Shown piece after piece: positions 1 to 12,614 of a stretch of DNA of 64,000 bases (positions are counted from its first letter, which is position 1; each line of letters starts with the position of its first letter). Below the pieces are notes generated by a model that ran no database searches, had not been told where the DNA came from, and was given only the letters and a program-made list of their open reading frames with translations. The stretch spans positions 2,265,001-2,329,000 of the forward strand of contig NW_026944385.1 in NCBI RefSeq assembly GCF_033439725.1, in the 5' to 3' direction. The DNA is from Neurospora tetraspora. Its lineage: Eukaryota > Ascomycota > Sordariomycetes > Sordariales > Sordariaceae. A program made the translations under genes and the position numbers.

Positions 1-2557
1 CCCAAGTCCGACACATATCTGAATCCGTACCAGTTGTTCTCGGCTCAGAATCTTCCTCTTCTTTTTGCGTTTCAATTCTTATGCAGTGCTTCCAATCTCT
101 TCAGGTTCAACTTCGGTTACGACGCTGCTATATTGAGCGGCAGGAGACAAGCTTACCATGCCTCCAGAGCTGTTGCCACATGCACCGGCCCTAAGCTAAC
201 CCAATCGCCCGGAGAAAAGCTCCCGCAACAGTTTGCCTTGTGCTTCCTTCCCGACGTCCATTGTGATGTGCCATGTTCGATGTGCCGTGAAAGAAACTGG
301 CTTGGCATCACCACAACGAGCAATTGACAATCGTCGGAGACTTACCCGTGGCGATGAAAACTCAAAAGTGCAACCCGAGCGGTTGGGCAGGTTGGGGAGA
401 CACGAGCAAAGGGGGGGGGCTCGAGAGGGGAAAAGATTCCGGGTTAGGTGCGTATGGGATTTCAGAATGCCATGCTCCGCCGCCCATGCGATTAACGTTT
501 TTGGTTCCCGTCCGCTGTCCCCACCTGTGCCGTGCCTGCCCCGCTCCACCGTTGCGTCATTCTTACACTGCCTTATATAACAACCGATTCTCACAAATTG
601 CTAATTGGTCTCCAGATTACAGTTGATGTCATCCTCTTTCGACGACAATTCGAGAACCGCAAATCTCAGGGTCGCGCAGTCCCGTTCATCCGTATGACTA
701 CAGATCCCTTGATCTTCAAGAGGCCGCTACCATAGCATCATCGAAGGACCAAATGGTGAGACTATCTGCATGTTGTCGGCTGTCAACCAAGCAGTACCTG
801 CCCCTGTGGAGCCGCCAACGGTGCCAGTTTGTGACATGCAAGTCACTTGAGGCCACGAGAAAGCACTTCACATGCCTTGCTAACTATCCCGAAGAGCCTC
901 ACTACTGTACTATTTTCCCATGCCGAGTTTAGCTCGACCCACTGATGTAACGGGGTGCCTCCATCCCATACACGCCGAGTGTCTTTTGACTCTGGTGCCA
1001 ATCCTATCCTGGTCCTTGAGGCCGGTTTAGTACACTAGCACCAACTCTCGGCAGAGCCGTTACAAGATCAGAACAACAAGCTCAAGTCCGAGTCCACCGC
1101 CATGTTCAAGCACATTTTCACAGGTTCTCGGCCTTGGTCAGGTATACTTAAATATATCCAGTGAGGTATAGCGCAAATCATCTCGTCGATCCGTCCCTTC
1201 ACTTCAGGTTCGGGGAGTTTAACTTTTTGTTATCTCTTATCACTTACACCGTACCTGTACGTTGTGCGGTACCTTTTGAGGTCTGGCCGGAGACTTTGCT
1301 CCCCTCCCGCATCACCGATCATTCGTCTCCTTGTTCTGAGATATTCTGCAGTTCTGGAGTCCCCTCCGCAGACGTCGATTGGACTTTCATGCTTTCGTCG
1401 TTATACATGCTTACCCCGACGTCCGACGTCCAAGCGAACAAATCTACGCTTATCTGCAACATGTACACTTCACGATGCAGAGCTTCAACGATCTCGACGA
1501 AATGGGATCCAAAACGGTGTTGTAGGGGCCGCGATTTGGATGACAATCTGTAAGGATCCCTCGCTAACTACTCTCCTGGAACCACATACATTATTTCATC
1601 GAGGATCCTCTCTTTGTCAACAACACCAAAGTCGAAAATATGACGTCGACAACCTTCCCCTGATGCCGCGTCCAAAATATTAGAAGTGCCCAATAATGAC
1701 TTTGGTAGCATCAGCCAGCCCATCAGATTCAAGCCACGGTCGGAAAATATCATGAAGAGAATTTGGACGCTTACGGACGGGTAAACTATTAGAAAGTTAA
1801 ACGGAATGGTTCCGTCCCGCCGCATAAACAAAACACAGCACAGACTTTGGTTTGTAATAATTGTAAGGATTTATGTAATCTGAACAATCCCTATCTTTTT
1901 TCCCAAGATCCCAGGATCCCCTCTCCCACTCGAGCGGGACGGGAACAAAGAGTCTGCACGCAGTCTTCATAATGCACTGCAAAAAAGCCGTGCCTCGAGT
2001 GTGCGTGCGTGCGTGCGTGTGTGCGTGCTTGCACGCGGCACACATGGCAATTCCACTTAACACATCAAGCAGGTCCCGAATCAGACGAAAAGCCCGGGAA
2101 GTCAAGTTCCCGTGCCGCTCGAACCCATTTTCGTCTGGTATCGCGATGTCACGGGAATTCGCGATGACATTGCGCGGCGGTTCAAACCTCAACTGCCGAG
2201 TGGCGGGGATTGGAAATCGAGTCGCGCAACGTCTGGTCCGCGTCAGTGTGTGTGTGTGTGTGTGTGTTCACTGCATGTTGTTTCCAACCATCTTTGTGTG
2301 TGTGTGTAGAAATGCCACAATTTTCGCTTCATCTGAAAGCTGCTGCCACAAAAAAGTTTCATCACTGCTAAAACGAGAACAGGAAAAAAAAAAAAAAAGA
2401 GCGAAAAAATATCGCGAAAAACGGCACTGCAGAAGAGGAAAGAAAGAAAAAGGGTCCAGAAGAAAAGAAAGGCTCCTAGAAAGAGAGCAAAGGGGAAGGA
2501 AAAACGAGAGAGAAAAAAAAATGCAAAAAGAGAAGGCGTTGTAAACGCCGGGAATTG
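1..2557. other. Intergenic region, no gene seen
   Basis: I found no reading frame here that looks like protein; the short open frames overlap on both strands and are rich in Ser, Arg and Cys. It holds simple repeats: a GTGC/GTGT-rich tract around 1998-2035, a (GT)n run around 2246-2268 with a second short one near 2296-2307, and an A/G-rich stretch at about 2383-2540 that abuts the tRNA-Lys gene. Confidence 0.6.
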
Positions 2558-2630
2558 AGCCCGACGTGGGGGTCGAACCCACAACCTTGAGATTAAGAGT
2601 CTCACGCTCTACCGATTGAGCTAGCCGGGC
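2558..2630 (-). tRNA. tRNA-Lys (anticodon CUU)
   Basis: On the minus strand a complete 73-nt cloverleaf can be drawn. It has a 7-bp acceptor stem (GCCCGGC with GTCGGGC, one G-U pair), a D arm closed by GCTC/GAGC, an anticodon stem TGAGA/TCTCA with loop CTCTTAA (anticodon CTT, reading AAG), and a T arm GTGGG/CCCAC around TTCGACC. No intron is present. Internal promoter boxes A and B are intact, so the gene looks functional. Confidence 0.95.
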
Positions 2631-3192
2631 AGCTGATTTGAGCTGCCATGATTGGTTGATGACGATGTTCGAAGGTTAGCATTATGTACGTATGTTCACA
2701 GGAATTTTCACATCGCTCGCGTTACGCTTTTCAGCAAAGGGTGCATTGCATGCAAATGAGAGAGTGCTTGGTAGACAAGAATGTCAGTCGTGTTTTCTTT
2801 GGTGTCGGGTCGGGAGGTATCATTTAGAAGTCAGGTTGAGCAAAGGAAGAAAAGCGAGAAGATTGGGAGTGATTCAACTGGGGAGTGTGAAATGTCGGAT
2901 GCAGCAACTTATTCACAAGTGACAAGAAAGCTTTTACGACAGAATCAGAAACTTGTAGACCTGACGAGTAGTAGCTTACATCGGACTTTGTTAGTTAATA
3001 AGATAAGTCAAACCACAGCACGGACATGTAGTAGACTACTACAAAAGCGAATATGGAACACACTACCTTCATGTTCTTTTTACAGACAGGCGAAAAGAAA
3101 AGGGAGCGTAGAAGTCAAGCAAAAGAAACAAACCCAAAAAGAGAATTCCCAAAAGTGGGTTCACGCGCCAAAGCGCAAAAAGAAGTTTTGGT
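2631..3192. other. Spacer between two tRNA genes, nothing seen
   Basis: This spacer separates two tRNA genes of the same orientation. The open frame crossing it is low in complexity, runs into the tRNA-Asp gene and resembles no protein I know. Short T runs just beyond each tRNA 3' end could serve as RNA polymerase III terminators. Confidence 0.5.
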
Positions 3193-3287
3193 CTCTCCCG
3201 CCGGGAATTGAACCCGGGTCTCGAGCGAATCGAACTGAGATGTTCAAGCTTGACAAGCTCACATACTGACCACTATACTACGGAAGA
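3193..3287 (-). tRNA. tRNA-Asp (anticodon GUC) with intron
   Basis: The minus strand gives a 95-nt precursor. The acceptor stem is TCTTCCG with CGGGAGA, followed by G as discriminator base. The anticodon stem is TGAGC/GCTCG and the T arm CCGGG/CCCGG encloses TTCAATT. The anticodon loop begins TTGTCA, giving anticodon GTC. About 23 extra nucleotides lie between the anticodon and the 3' half of the anticodon stem, the canonical place for a nuclear tRNA intron. The exact intron ends are uncertain by a base. Confidence 0.9.
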
Positions 3288-3685
3288 TTTACAGTTGTGA
3301 GGCAACTGTCGTAGTTGGTTTGTTGGAAATCGGGTCGCGCAGGTGGGTTTATATGCAACCCTATCCAAAAATGCCAAACTGGCTCGCAGTTGCTTGCGTT
3401 CGACGAACACAAACTGCATATTGTTCCTAACATTGACAATGCTCGAAGAAAAGGTTGCATGCGCAGTAATCCAAGGTTGAACTGAAATCTGTTTTTTAAA
3501 TTATCCTTGAAGAAAACTCCTAGTACAAGATCATAAAATCGTAAAAAAACATCCCCAGCTCCCTATGGCCTCCAAACGCCATTTTATCTCCCTCCCTTCC
3601 TTCATCTCACTGGATATCTTTGGTCCATCCATCCATCCTCTATCAGGACTACTTCTATCATCTACCCTCTCCCTCCCGCATCCAC
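3288..3685. other. Intergenic spacer
   Basis: Spacer between the tRNA-Asp gene and the 3' end of the phosphoketolase gene. Its right part (about 3550-3685) is C/T-rich and is probably 3' untranslated sequence of that gene. No gene is seen. Confidence 0.5.
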
Positions 3686-6231
3686 TCACTGAAGATGCTG
3701 TTCACTAGCCACCCTCGGCTGCCCCTTACTCCACAGCCCCGTATGCGGCCACGTCCAATTCTTCAAAAACGGCGGATCCATGCCCACCTCAAACGCCATC
3801 GCCTTCGCCTTAAGCTGCTCATTCCTCAGCTGCTCCCTCGCCGCCGCTCCACGATTACCCAGCAAACCCGTCATGTGATCGATAGCCTCCATCGCGAGAC
3901 TGAACCTGTCCGTACCGTTGCGGATGGCCAGCTCCAGGGGTGTATCGATGTTACCCTTCTCGCGATAGCCGCGCACGTGCACGTTGCGCGAACCGGGCCG
4001 CTTGTACGTCAGGCGGTGGACGAGCCAGGGGTAGGAGTGGAAGTTGAAGATGACGGGTCTGTTGTCGGTGAACAGGGCCGTCCACTCGGCGTCCGTCAGG
4101 CCGTGCGGGTGCTCGTCGTGCGAGATCAGCTTGAAGAGGTCGACGCAGTTGACGCAGCGGATCTTGAGCTCGGGGAAGTGTTGGAGCAACAAGTCGATGG
4201 CGGCCAGGGACTCGTGCGTCGAGATGTCGCCGCACGAGGCCATGACCAGGTCCGGCTCCTCGCCGCGGTCGCTGCTGAATTGCGGCCAGATGCCAATGCC
4301 CTTGGTGCAGTGGATGAGGGCGTCCTCCATGGGCAGGTACTGCAGGTGTTCTTGCTTGTCGGCCACGATGACGTTGACGTAGTTGGACGAGCGCAGGCAG
4401 TGGTCCGTCACGGAGAGCAGGCAGTTGCCGTCGGGCGGGAGGTAGATGCGGACTACCTCGGGGCTCTTGTTGGCCACGACGTCAAGGAAGCCGGGGTCTT
4501 GGTGGGTGAAGCCGTTGTGGTCTTGACGCCAGACGACGGCGGTGAGGAGGATGTTGAGAGAGGCGACCTTGTTACGCCACTCAACCTCCAAGCACTTCTC
4601 GAGCCATTTGCAGTGCTGAAACCAATGTCAGTGATGATTCATGTGGTAATAAAAAGAGGAAAACATACCTGATTGACCATCGAGTCAATGACATGAATGA
4701 ACGGCTCGTAACTGTTCAGGAGACCGTGGCGACCGCTGAGAATGTAGCCTTCCAGCCAACCCTCACACGTGTGTTCAGAGAGCATCTCCATAACACGACC
4801 CTCGGGGGCCAGATTACCGCCGTCCTTATCCTCCTCAAAGTACTCGCCCAGCCAGACCTTCTTTCCCGCTTCGTAAACTTTCCCGAGCTTGTTGGATTCG
4901 GTCTCGTCAGGACCGAAAAGTCGGAAGGTGGTAGGGTTCTCGGCAATGATATCTCGGAGGAACGTGGACATATTGGCCATGCTAGCGGCCATAGTCGAAG
5001 CCGGCTTGTCGATCTTGAGAGCATACTTGCGGAAGTCGGGCATCCTCAGTGCTTTCCTGATGGTGCCACCGTTGGCGACGGGGTTGGCACTCATCCGGCG
5101 TGTTCCAGTCGGGCAGAGTTCCTTGAGATCCTCGCTGATCTTTCCATCCTTGAAGATACGATCTGGCTCGTAGCTCTTCATCCACTGCTCAAGAACCTTG
5201 AGATGCTCGGGCTTTTCGTGCACATCGGTGATAGGCACCTGATGAGCACGCCAGAATCCTTCGAGGAACTTGTCGTCAATCTTGCGGGGACCGGTCCATC
5301 CCTTGGGACTGCGAAGGATAATGACGGGCCACCTGGGCCTGAAAGCCTTGCCGGACTCCCTAGCCTTTTGCTGGAACTTCCTGATCTCCAGGACACAGTG
5401 CTCCAGTGTTGCGGCCATGGCCTGGTGCATAGTATCGACATCATCGCCCTCAACAAAGTATGGTTCGTAACCATAGCCGCGGAACAGGTTCTCCAGCTCC
5501 TTGTGGCTGATACGGGCGAGGATCGTAGGGTTGTTGATCTTGTAACCATTCAAGTGTAAGACGGGGAGGACGGTACCGTCGGTGATGGGATTGAGGAACT
5601 TGTTGCTGTGCCATGATGTTGCCAGGGGACCGGTCTCGGCCTCGCCATCACCCACCATTGTTAGGGCGATCAGGTTGGGATGGTCGAAGACGGCGCCAAA
5701 AGCGTGAGAGATGGAGTAACCCAGCTCACCACCCTCGTGGATGCTGCCTGGTGTTTCCGGAGTGGCGTGCGAGCCGATTCCACCGGGGAAGGAGAACTGC
5801 TTGAAGAATTTCTGCATGCCCTCCTCGTCCTCCGACATCTCGGGATAGACTTCTGAGTATGTACCCTCCAAGTATGCCTGCGACAGAACGGCGGGTGCAC
5901 CGTGGCCAGGGCCGGAGATGAAGATGGAGTCGAGATCATACTTCTTGATCAGACGGTTGAAGTGCATCCATGTGAAGATTTGGCCGGGTGCGGAGCCGAA
6001 GTGGCCGAGGAGACGGGCTTTGAGGTGTTTTGTGTCGAGAGGCTCCTTGAGAAGGGGGTTCTCGCGGAGATAGATCATGCCCAGACTGAGATATAAGCTG
6101 GCCTTGAAGAAGTCATTGTACTTCTCGATCTCTTCCTTGGTTAGTGGCTCTCCCTTGATTGTCGAGCGAGCTGGCCCGTAGGGGCTAATGCTCTCGACCT
6201 CGAGCTCGTTCGAATCACTCATACTGGGCAA
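3686..6231 (-). CDS. Phosphoketolase (xylulose-5-P / fructose-6-P)
   Basis: Two exons, complement(join(3686..4615, 4669..6231)), encode 830 residues, normal for the family. The 53-bp intron (4616-4668) has donor GTATGT and acceptor TTTCAG and restores the frame across VNQ-HCKW. The enzyme cleaves xylulose-5-phosphate (and often fructose-6-phosphate) with phosphate, giving acetyl phosphate plus a triose or tetrose phosphate. Visible motifs are GPGHGAPA (about 107-114) and the thiamine-diphosphate/Mg motif GDGEAETGP (about 194-202), then the XFP core and C-terminal domain. No targeting peptide is evident, so it is probably cytosolic. In fungi the acetyl phosphate is thought to pass to acetate kinase or related steps, feeding acetyl-CoA from pentoses. 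The start follows directly upstream non-coding sequence and the N-terminus matches the family's extent. It depends on TPP, whose thiazole moiety is made by THI4 at 54.3-55.4 kb. Confidence 0.95.
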
Positions 6232-8288
6232 GGTCCCGCTAGAGTTCTACGAACAAGAGGAGCTGGGTTGCGTGGTGTTGTGTAGTATTGTAAGTAGGTA
6301 CCCAACCAGGTGGCCAGGTGTAGTTCGGTGGTTATGAGGAAAAAACCCTCGGTTGGTGTCCGGGGTTTCACTTGGAATGATGATGACAATGATCGAAGGA
6401 GGGGCAGAACCAAGAACGGAACCATCCGGGAGGGCATTGTCTCTTATAACAACCACTCTCCTTCTCCCTCGTCGTATTACACAGCATGTTGTAGTGCGGT
6501 AACGAGTGGTGTGCCTATACTTGGTACCTACCTTGGCCACCTGGTTTTGCCTTTTTCCTCACGAGAGTCCAAGGCAATGCGGGATCCATGGTATTGGACG
6601 GCAAAAAGGGCACAACTCCGTCTTCCCACCTGTCCATCATTGCTCTTTCGGCCTCATGGGAGTAATGGATCGCATTGAATCATTGAACCCCATACCCGGC
6701 ACCCTGGCACGACGATTCTGGCCAACGACATGCAACTGAAGGAGCTGGAAGGGAGTATCCAAAGTAACCTGTTCTACCAATTTTGGAAGCACGAGAAGGG
6801 CTTCCAGTCCCGGTGCCAAGGATCCAAACAGGCTATTGTTGCAGTGACTGGGAGATCTGGGAGAGGTGAGCACGGCTTGAATGGCTAAAATGGCTGGGGT
6901 CGAGATAATGGGGAAAAGGTGGTCTGATGTTGGACGATGACGGAAGGTGGGTCACCCATGCTCTTTGATTCGCATTGAGAAGGGGAAGGGGTGACATGAC
7001 TTTTTTGGTTTTGACAGGGCGGCATCCACGGAGCCACGGGATCGTCGAGGTTCCCCGCCATTGAACAGCATCCAGATCGCATGCTAACACTGCAAGCAAT
7101 CCTCCAACGGCCTCGTGTTGAACCAACCACGTCGTCGGATTAAGCAAGGTGTGGGGATATCCTTTTCTCAGAGGTTCGTCTGGGAATCTTCAGACAGGGG
7201 GAGCTTCCTCTTCATGGCGGGGAGCTAGCTGTCTGCTCACTGCTCTTCTCATCTGTGCCCGTGGTACGAAATAGCTCGGCTGGGAGAGCTGGGTAGAGCT
7301 AGTCAGGTAGCTCTCCTCGAGGCCCGTCTTGCCGTCTGCCGCATTTCTGCTTCATGACATTGCGTGAATCCATCTGATGTTTCTTCCCACTGGAAACAAA
7401 GCTCGATCCGATCGGACGAACCTGCTTGAGAGTTGAGACACCAGACGGCAGACAAAGAGACGAAAAAGCCACACAACCAACACCCCTCTTTGCTCTACAC
7501 GCTCGTCATCACCTCTTTCAACCACCATCAGTCTCTTCAGACGTCAAGCAGCAGGGATGAGCACGTCGATCACTCCTCTTGCTGCCATGTTCAAGGAAAA
7601 AGGTTGGCATCGCGATCGCCTCGTATCGAAAGCATCGGGTGTCGGCGCTTATGGTGTGCCGTGGGATGAATGTTGGATGAAAAGTTTGGATGAACAGGCT
7701 GGAACTTCTCTTGGTACTGTAGCGGGCTACCCGGCCGTTGCGGGGACGTCCGGGGTCCCCACATCTGCTGCGGCCTGCTGCAGCCGAACGCTTTTTAGCG
7801 GGCCAGCACGCTGCACGGCGGGGTTCGACGATGACGGGGTAGCCGGGGCTCCCGTCTCTCCGCTCCCCACTGACCACGGCTGATGGGGTGATGATGGAAG
7901 CCTCTAAACCAAACTTAAAAGGGCTGAGGCTGAGACCTGCAGTAGTGAACTAGATGAGCCCATGCAGGCCATGATACGATGACGGATGAGAAGTGTGCTC
8001 AGGCTTCGGAGAGCGGTCCAGACTCTGGATGTTGAAGGATCCCTGGTAGGAAAGCCACGATAATATCACGGAGCGCTACCTCGTCTACTGCCTATACATA
8101 CCTGCTTTCAAGTGATTTGATATCATGTTTGAATGGCTCGGTAACAATTTACCCCAGACAAACAACGTCTCGCTTCCAGGGCGCCCCCACAATCATCCCA
8201 GATCAAACATGAACAGGTGTGGTGTACCAGGGGCGGCATGACATTGGGCGATGGCGTCCATCCATCCATGTCATGAGACGAGATGACA
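6232..8288. other. Intergenic region, promoter side of phosphoketolase
   Basis: No protein-like frame is convincing here; the longest open frames (about 6.3-7.9 kb) are Ser/Arg/Pro-rich shadows present on both strands. The stretch just upstream of 6231 should hold the phosphoketolase promoter and leader. I recognise no specific control site. Confidence 0.5.
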
Positions 8289-8361
8289 TACTCGTCAGGT
8301 CTTCAAAACCGACCGTCCCCGCCCGCTAGTCAGACGGTCGGTTTTGAAGACCTGACGAGTA
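8289..8361. repeat. Perfect 29-bp inverted repeat (hairpin)
   Basis: The arms 8289-8317 and 8333-8361 are exact reverse complements over 29 bp and surround a 15-nt spacer. The left arm starts TACTCGTCAGG and the right arm ends CCTGACGAGTA. Nothing nearby is coding. It could be a tiny fold-back or MITE remnant, or a transcription-related hairpin; no transposon or target duplication is obvious at its edges. Confidence 0.9.
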
Positions 8362-9968
8362 CGTCGTGTAGATAAGCTTATCGCAGGTGTATGGGTTATC
8401 GTGGAATTCCGCTTCCATCCCAAAGTCCAAGTCTAGCTCTTGTCGACTTGACCAGAGGCAGACATAACAGAACAGGACATGAGAACTGATTCCATGAACG
8501 AGAAATTAATCGACGCACGCAGTCCGTTACCAACCAATGAATCAACTGGTATAAAGTACAGTATAAGACCTATCTTCCGTGATAGTACATGTCCCTTGTT
8601 CTTTGAACCTTTCCTTTCCTTTCCTTTCCTTTCCTTTCCCATCTTCCTCTTTCCCAACACATCCTCCTTCTTCTACATTTCCAATTCGACTACCACCCGA
8701 TCCACAACGCAGCCGAAAAAAAGTAAGAGAAAAATTCAACATGATTCATACAGCGAGAGTAGAGAAGATTAGAAAACCATGACATAACCGAGAGAAACGT
8801 ATTGCAGGCCGACTTGGAAGTCGAGCAAAGTACTTTTCCCTAGATTAACACACTCGCAGCCGCCTTCTCTTGTTCCCTAGGTCAGCCGAGTACCACAACC
8901 GGCCAACCGGCCAACCGGCCAACCCGTCACCCAACCCAGTGCGCCTTGCGCTGCGGACCCGCCGAACTTATTAGAACCACCCTCTTTGGTAAGGTGAGGC
9001 AGCCAATCGTACGTGGGTATCATTGCAGCCTCGCTTGTCGATAAAAAGGAAACTCATTCGAATTTTCGTTTCTGATCACCGGCTCCGCCAGTTATTCACA
9101 TCCTCCCGCTCTTCCCCTACTTTGCTCCCGAGCTTTCTCAACTTTTCGCAAACATGCCTCCTTTGTCCCCTTCTCAACGCATTTTCCCGGCAACTCTGCC
9201 CATCATACACCAGGTCTCGAAACTGAAACTGTGCTTGTGTGTCGACCACAGCTTTCCTGTCCTTCCTTCGACTCGCTCCAGATTATTAAGTAGTACGTAG
9301 TAAGTAGTATGTAGTGTGCGTAAAGATGATGTTCAATCCATCCCAAGCCAGGCCAGCCGAGCGGGACCGAAATCACTCTTCATGGGTGTCGTTCGTTCGT
9401 TCGTTCGTCCGTCCAATTCGTCCGTCCACCGAGTCCCCCTCCAGTTGCGCGGTGAGAGAGGAAAAATCCATACCGAGAAAAACAGGAATAGCAAAAGCCA
9501 GAGAGACATACGAGAGATGATTAGGTACATGAGGGAAACACCCAAGTGGATCCTACATTGGAAGCGAGAGCGGCGTGATTGACGGCAAAAACGAGATAAA
9601 AGAGACCATTTGTAAAACGACGGGAGGTATAACCAAAACGACCAAACATAACAAGGAGATGGAACGAGAGCTCGCTAACTATGTGCATATATAAACGCAA
9701 CTAGAAACGACCATGATTCAGACATGTTAGGATGACCGATGGGATGAAAGCCGGGTGAAGTCAAGGCGGGATTGGTCCGGACAGTACTCCGACCATTGGA
9801 CGGAGAGCCCTTGACTGGCCCGACACCCCCTTGCTCCCTTTCATCCGGCCTGGTCAGTTTTGTAGGTAAATGGGTGTTGGGAATGACTTGGAGTACTGGG
9901 AACCGCAAAACGAAAGTGGTATCAAGAGTCAGATGAAGAGACCGCCAAGAAAAAACTCCACCAACTCC
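8362..9968. other. Intergenic region with simple repeats
   Basis: No gene seen. It contains a (CCTTT)n tract at about 8608-8640, three copies of CCGGCCAA at about 8899-8922, and a CGTT-type tetranucleotide run at about 9390-9412 passing into CGTCC repeats. The right end is probably 3' flank of the RasGAP gene. Confidence 0.5.
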
Positions 9969-10009
9969 AGGTGAGGGATATCACCTCATGGGGATATCAT
10001 CCCTCACCT
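9969..10009. repeat. Imperfect hairpin just 3' of RasGAP gene
   Basis: AGGTGAGGGAT (9969-9979) and its reverse complement (9999-10009) can form an 11-bp stem, extended by three more pairs after a small bulge. It lies 36 bp beyond the stop codon of the minus-strand RasGAP gene and would therefore be in its 3' untranslated region or terminator. Confidence 0.6.
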
Positions 10010-10044
10010 CGCAACGGAAAGTAAAGCCAGACTGAGTGATGTGT

Positions 10045-12614
10045 CTACCATCCCTTCTTCCGGGCGAAGCGCTTATTGAGCAGCGCGAGGACCTTGGGGA
10101 CGTTGAACTGCACGTATTCGAGGTCCAACTCGTCCTGATTGTCCTTCTGCATTTCAAGGAGATCGTCGAGCTTGAGGTCCAATTCGAGCAGTCCTCGGTT
10201 CCGACCTACAGAACTGTCAGTGATGTTCATCATTGATGGCAGCTGCGGAGACTCGGACTCACCCTTGTAGTGCAGCGAGATGACAAACGTTCCCGGAAGT
10301 GGACTTGTGAAATTGAAATAGATGTTGGCCCTCCTATTGTCCGGGACATTGCTCTTTTGGATGACGCCCTCCTTTTCGAGCTGTTGGTGGGTAAACTTGT
10401 ACGGGCCTAGCACCTGTTGCTTCTGTTGCTTTCTGGTCTTGCCCTCGCTCTGGCTTCGTACGTTATGAAGATAGCTCTTGTAAGTGTCCAACTGACTGAC
10501 CAAGTAAGCGTTATGGTCACGGATGGTCTTGTAAACCTCCTCGAGCTTGATAGTCTCGGTCATAACAACTTCTTTGAGAGAGCCGAGATGTTGAAGTTCC
10601 TGCTCAACCTCATCTCGTAGCAAGGAGAATTGGTCGCTCTTGTCGACAACCTTGAGTTCCTGCAGCTGACTTAGCAGCTCCATCGCCCGGATACCTTTAC
10701 GGACCATAACCGCATCGTTCTTGGACGTGGCAGCCGCGTCTGCGATGCGTTCAAGCCGCAGTGGCCTCCTGGCTACTGACGAATTGGCAGGGATTGTTCG
10801 TAGAATCTGCACGAAGATCGACTTCGCTTCCATAAAGAAGACCTCTTCTTGGGTGATGTCCAGGGCGGCGGTCAGGTCATCAATAGCCGTTTCCCACCTA
10901 CTGAATAGCGGCAAATTGACGACCCTGTTTTCCTTTCGCGGCACCTGAGGTGGAGCAGTACCCAACTCTGACATGATGATGGCCAGATGCGAGTTCTCAT
11001 CCTTGTACAGCTCACCAGCATGCTTTTCGAGCAATCCGTGCATAGCGTAGATTTCGTTGAGCGTAATGTCCAGCTGCAAATCCTTCTTGGAAAGGGCGAC
11101 GTAGTTGTCCATCTCAAGTGTCTCGTAGAAATCTTGCACCTCGCACAGTTCGAGCATAAATCGGTTGACCTTGTCCTTGTTTGCATGGATAAAAGGTTGT
11201 AGCTTCGCCATGTACGGTTCCTTGGCGTATGAAGGCTTGTTGGCCAGGTTCTGGAGCATTTTGGCGATGTAGGTAAGTGTCTTTCTCGGTTTGTCCGCAG
11301 GGATGCCGTCAATGAGCATATACGACTTGGGCGTGACAATTGCCGGGTTGATGAAGCGCAGGAAGAAGAAACTGCCAATGAGCGTGCAAATGATCTGATC
11401 ATTTGCATCGGGATATTTCCTCTTTGTCAAGCTCCGAATCTGCTTGCAAATCCACCGAATTCCGTAGGGGGTTTCTTCGAGGCCCTCAATGATGGTGTCC
11501 AGAAAGCCATTGGCAAGCTCTGTCAGCATCGTTAGCCGCGGGTTGATGATCTCCTGAACCTTGGGATTCTCAGCAGCCTCTTCCTGCGTGATTCCCTTGG
11601 GGAGCATCGCCTCGGGGCTCTCAGGGTCTTTCGCTTCGGCCTCTTCAATCATGCGCTCGTAGACCTTGAGCGGGTTGATTTCGAGGTCCAGATCCTTGAG
11701 CTCAATCAGGCTGTTGATCCTATCAGCCAAAACCGATTTCAAAAAGCTCTGGCCTGGGCCTCTCCTTGTGTATGTCGTCATCATTCTCGAGACCGGGGTG
11801 TTGGCGCGAAGAAGCGAAGAGTATTCGGGCGTATTGTCGAATTGGTAGGTCAGGACAGACTACGGCATAGTTAGCAAATTTCCTAGGTAGCGACACAAGG
11901 AGGATAACAAGCTAACCTGAAACATGGTCAAGAGCAGATGCTCTTCACGGCTCTCGTATTGATTTCCGTAGATGGTGAACATAACCGTCTGAAGCAGTGA
12001 ATCAATCTCGGCCATGGTGACAAGCCTACACAGATGCGCAATATGCCTGGGCTCTGATTGCAGTAGGAAGAGCAAATTTCCGTATTTCTGTGTTTTGTCA
12101 TCGTTGGGGAAGGCGCCCTCTTGTATATCGGTTGCGTCTTCGAGGTGACTAGCGACTTCGTTTTGCTGTAACGCGGATCAGTATGCTGTGTACGGAAAGC
12201 AATTGCTCAGGCAGGCCTACCTCTTCTAGAGCCATGCGATTTTGGATCAGCAGGGCAATACGCGAGTCCAAGTAGCGGACATCTTTCTCAAGTACGAAGT
12301 TCTTTTTTGATTGCGAAGAGATCTTGGTCTTGAGATCCCGCAATACCTTTTGCGCTGTGACCAGGGAGTTAGTATGCATCTTGGACCGAGTGGGTGCACA
12401 TGGACTGCCAACCTCTAGCAAGCTCGTCTTCGATTATGAGATCGGACTCATTGGCGGACATTGACATGTACAACGCCGACATGGAATACCGCTTGGACTG
12501 GCGGGCGGACCGCGAGCCCTCGTAGGAAGACATGGTGTTTTGTCGGGAGAGAGGTTGGAAGGAAGAGGTGGATCCGGTAGAAGCTCGAGAAGGTGTCTGC
12601 AACATAACAGACAT
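10045..12614 (-). CDS. Ras GTPase-activating protein (Gap1/Sar1-like)
   Basis: Five exons, complement(join(10045..10205, 10263..11859, 11917..12165, 12221..12354, 12413..12614)), give about 780 residues. All introns are about 55-60 bp with GT..AG ends; the second from the left has branch CTAAC. The protein matches fission-yeast Gap1 in layout: a Ser-rich N-terminus, a helical region, a RasGAP catalytic domain (roughly 120-450) and the RasGAP C-terminal domain (roughly 540-700). The likely arginine finger is in [10 protein letters not shown] (Arg about 213), and the FLRFINPA signature lies near 361-368. It should stimulate GTP hydrolysis by Ras and so switch Ras signalling off. The start at 12614 is the first clear Met; the frame stays open upstream to about 12718, where a TAG could be a splice acceptor, so an extra 5' exon is possible. 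Confidence 0.93.

Noticed and set aside
2781-3269. A 162-codon frame between the tRNA genes
   Set aside because: It reads into the tRNA-Asp gene, is Lys/Arg/Ser-rich and has no plausible function.
3620-4672. A 350-codon plus-strand frame opposite phosphoketolase exon 2
   Set aside because: It is the antisense shadow of a well-supported phosphoketolase exon, caused by high G/C at third positions.
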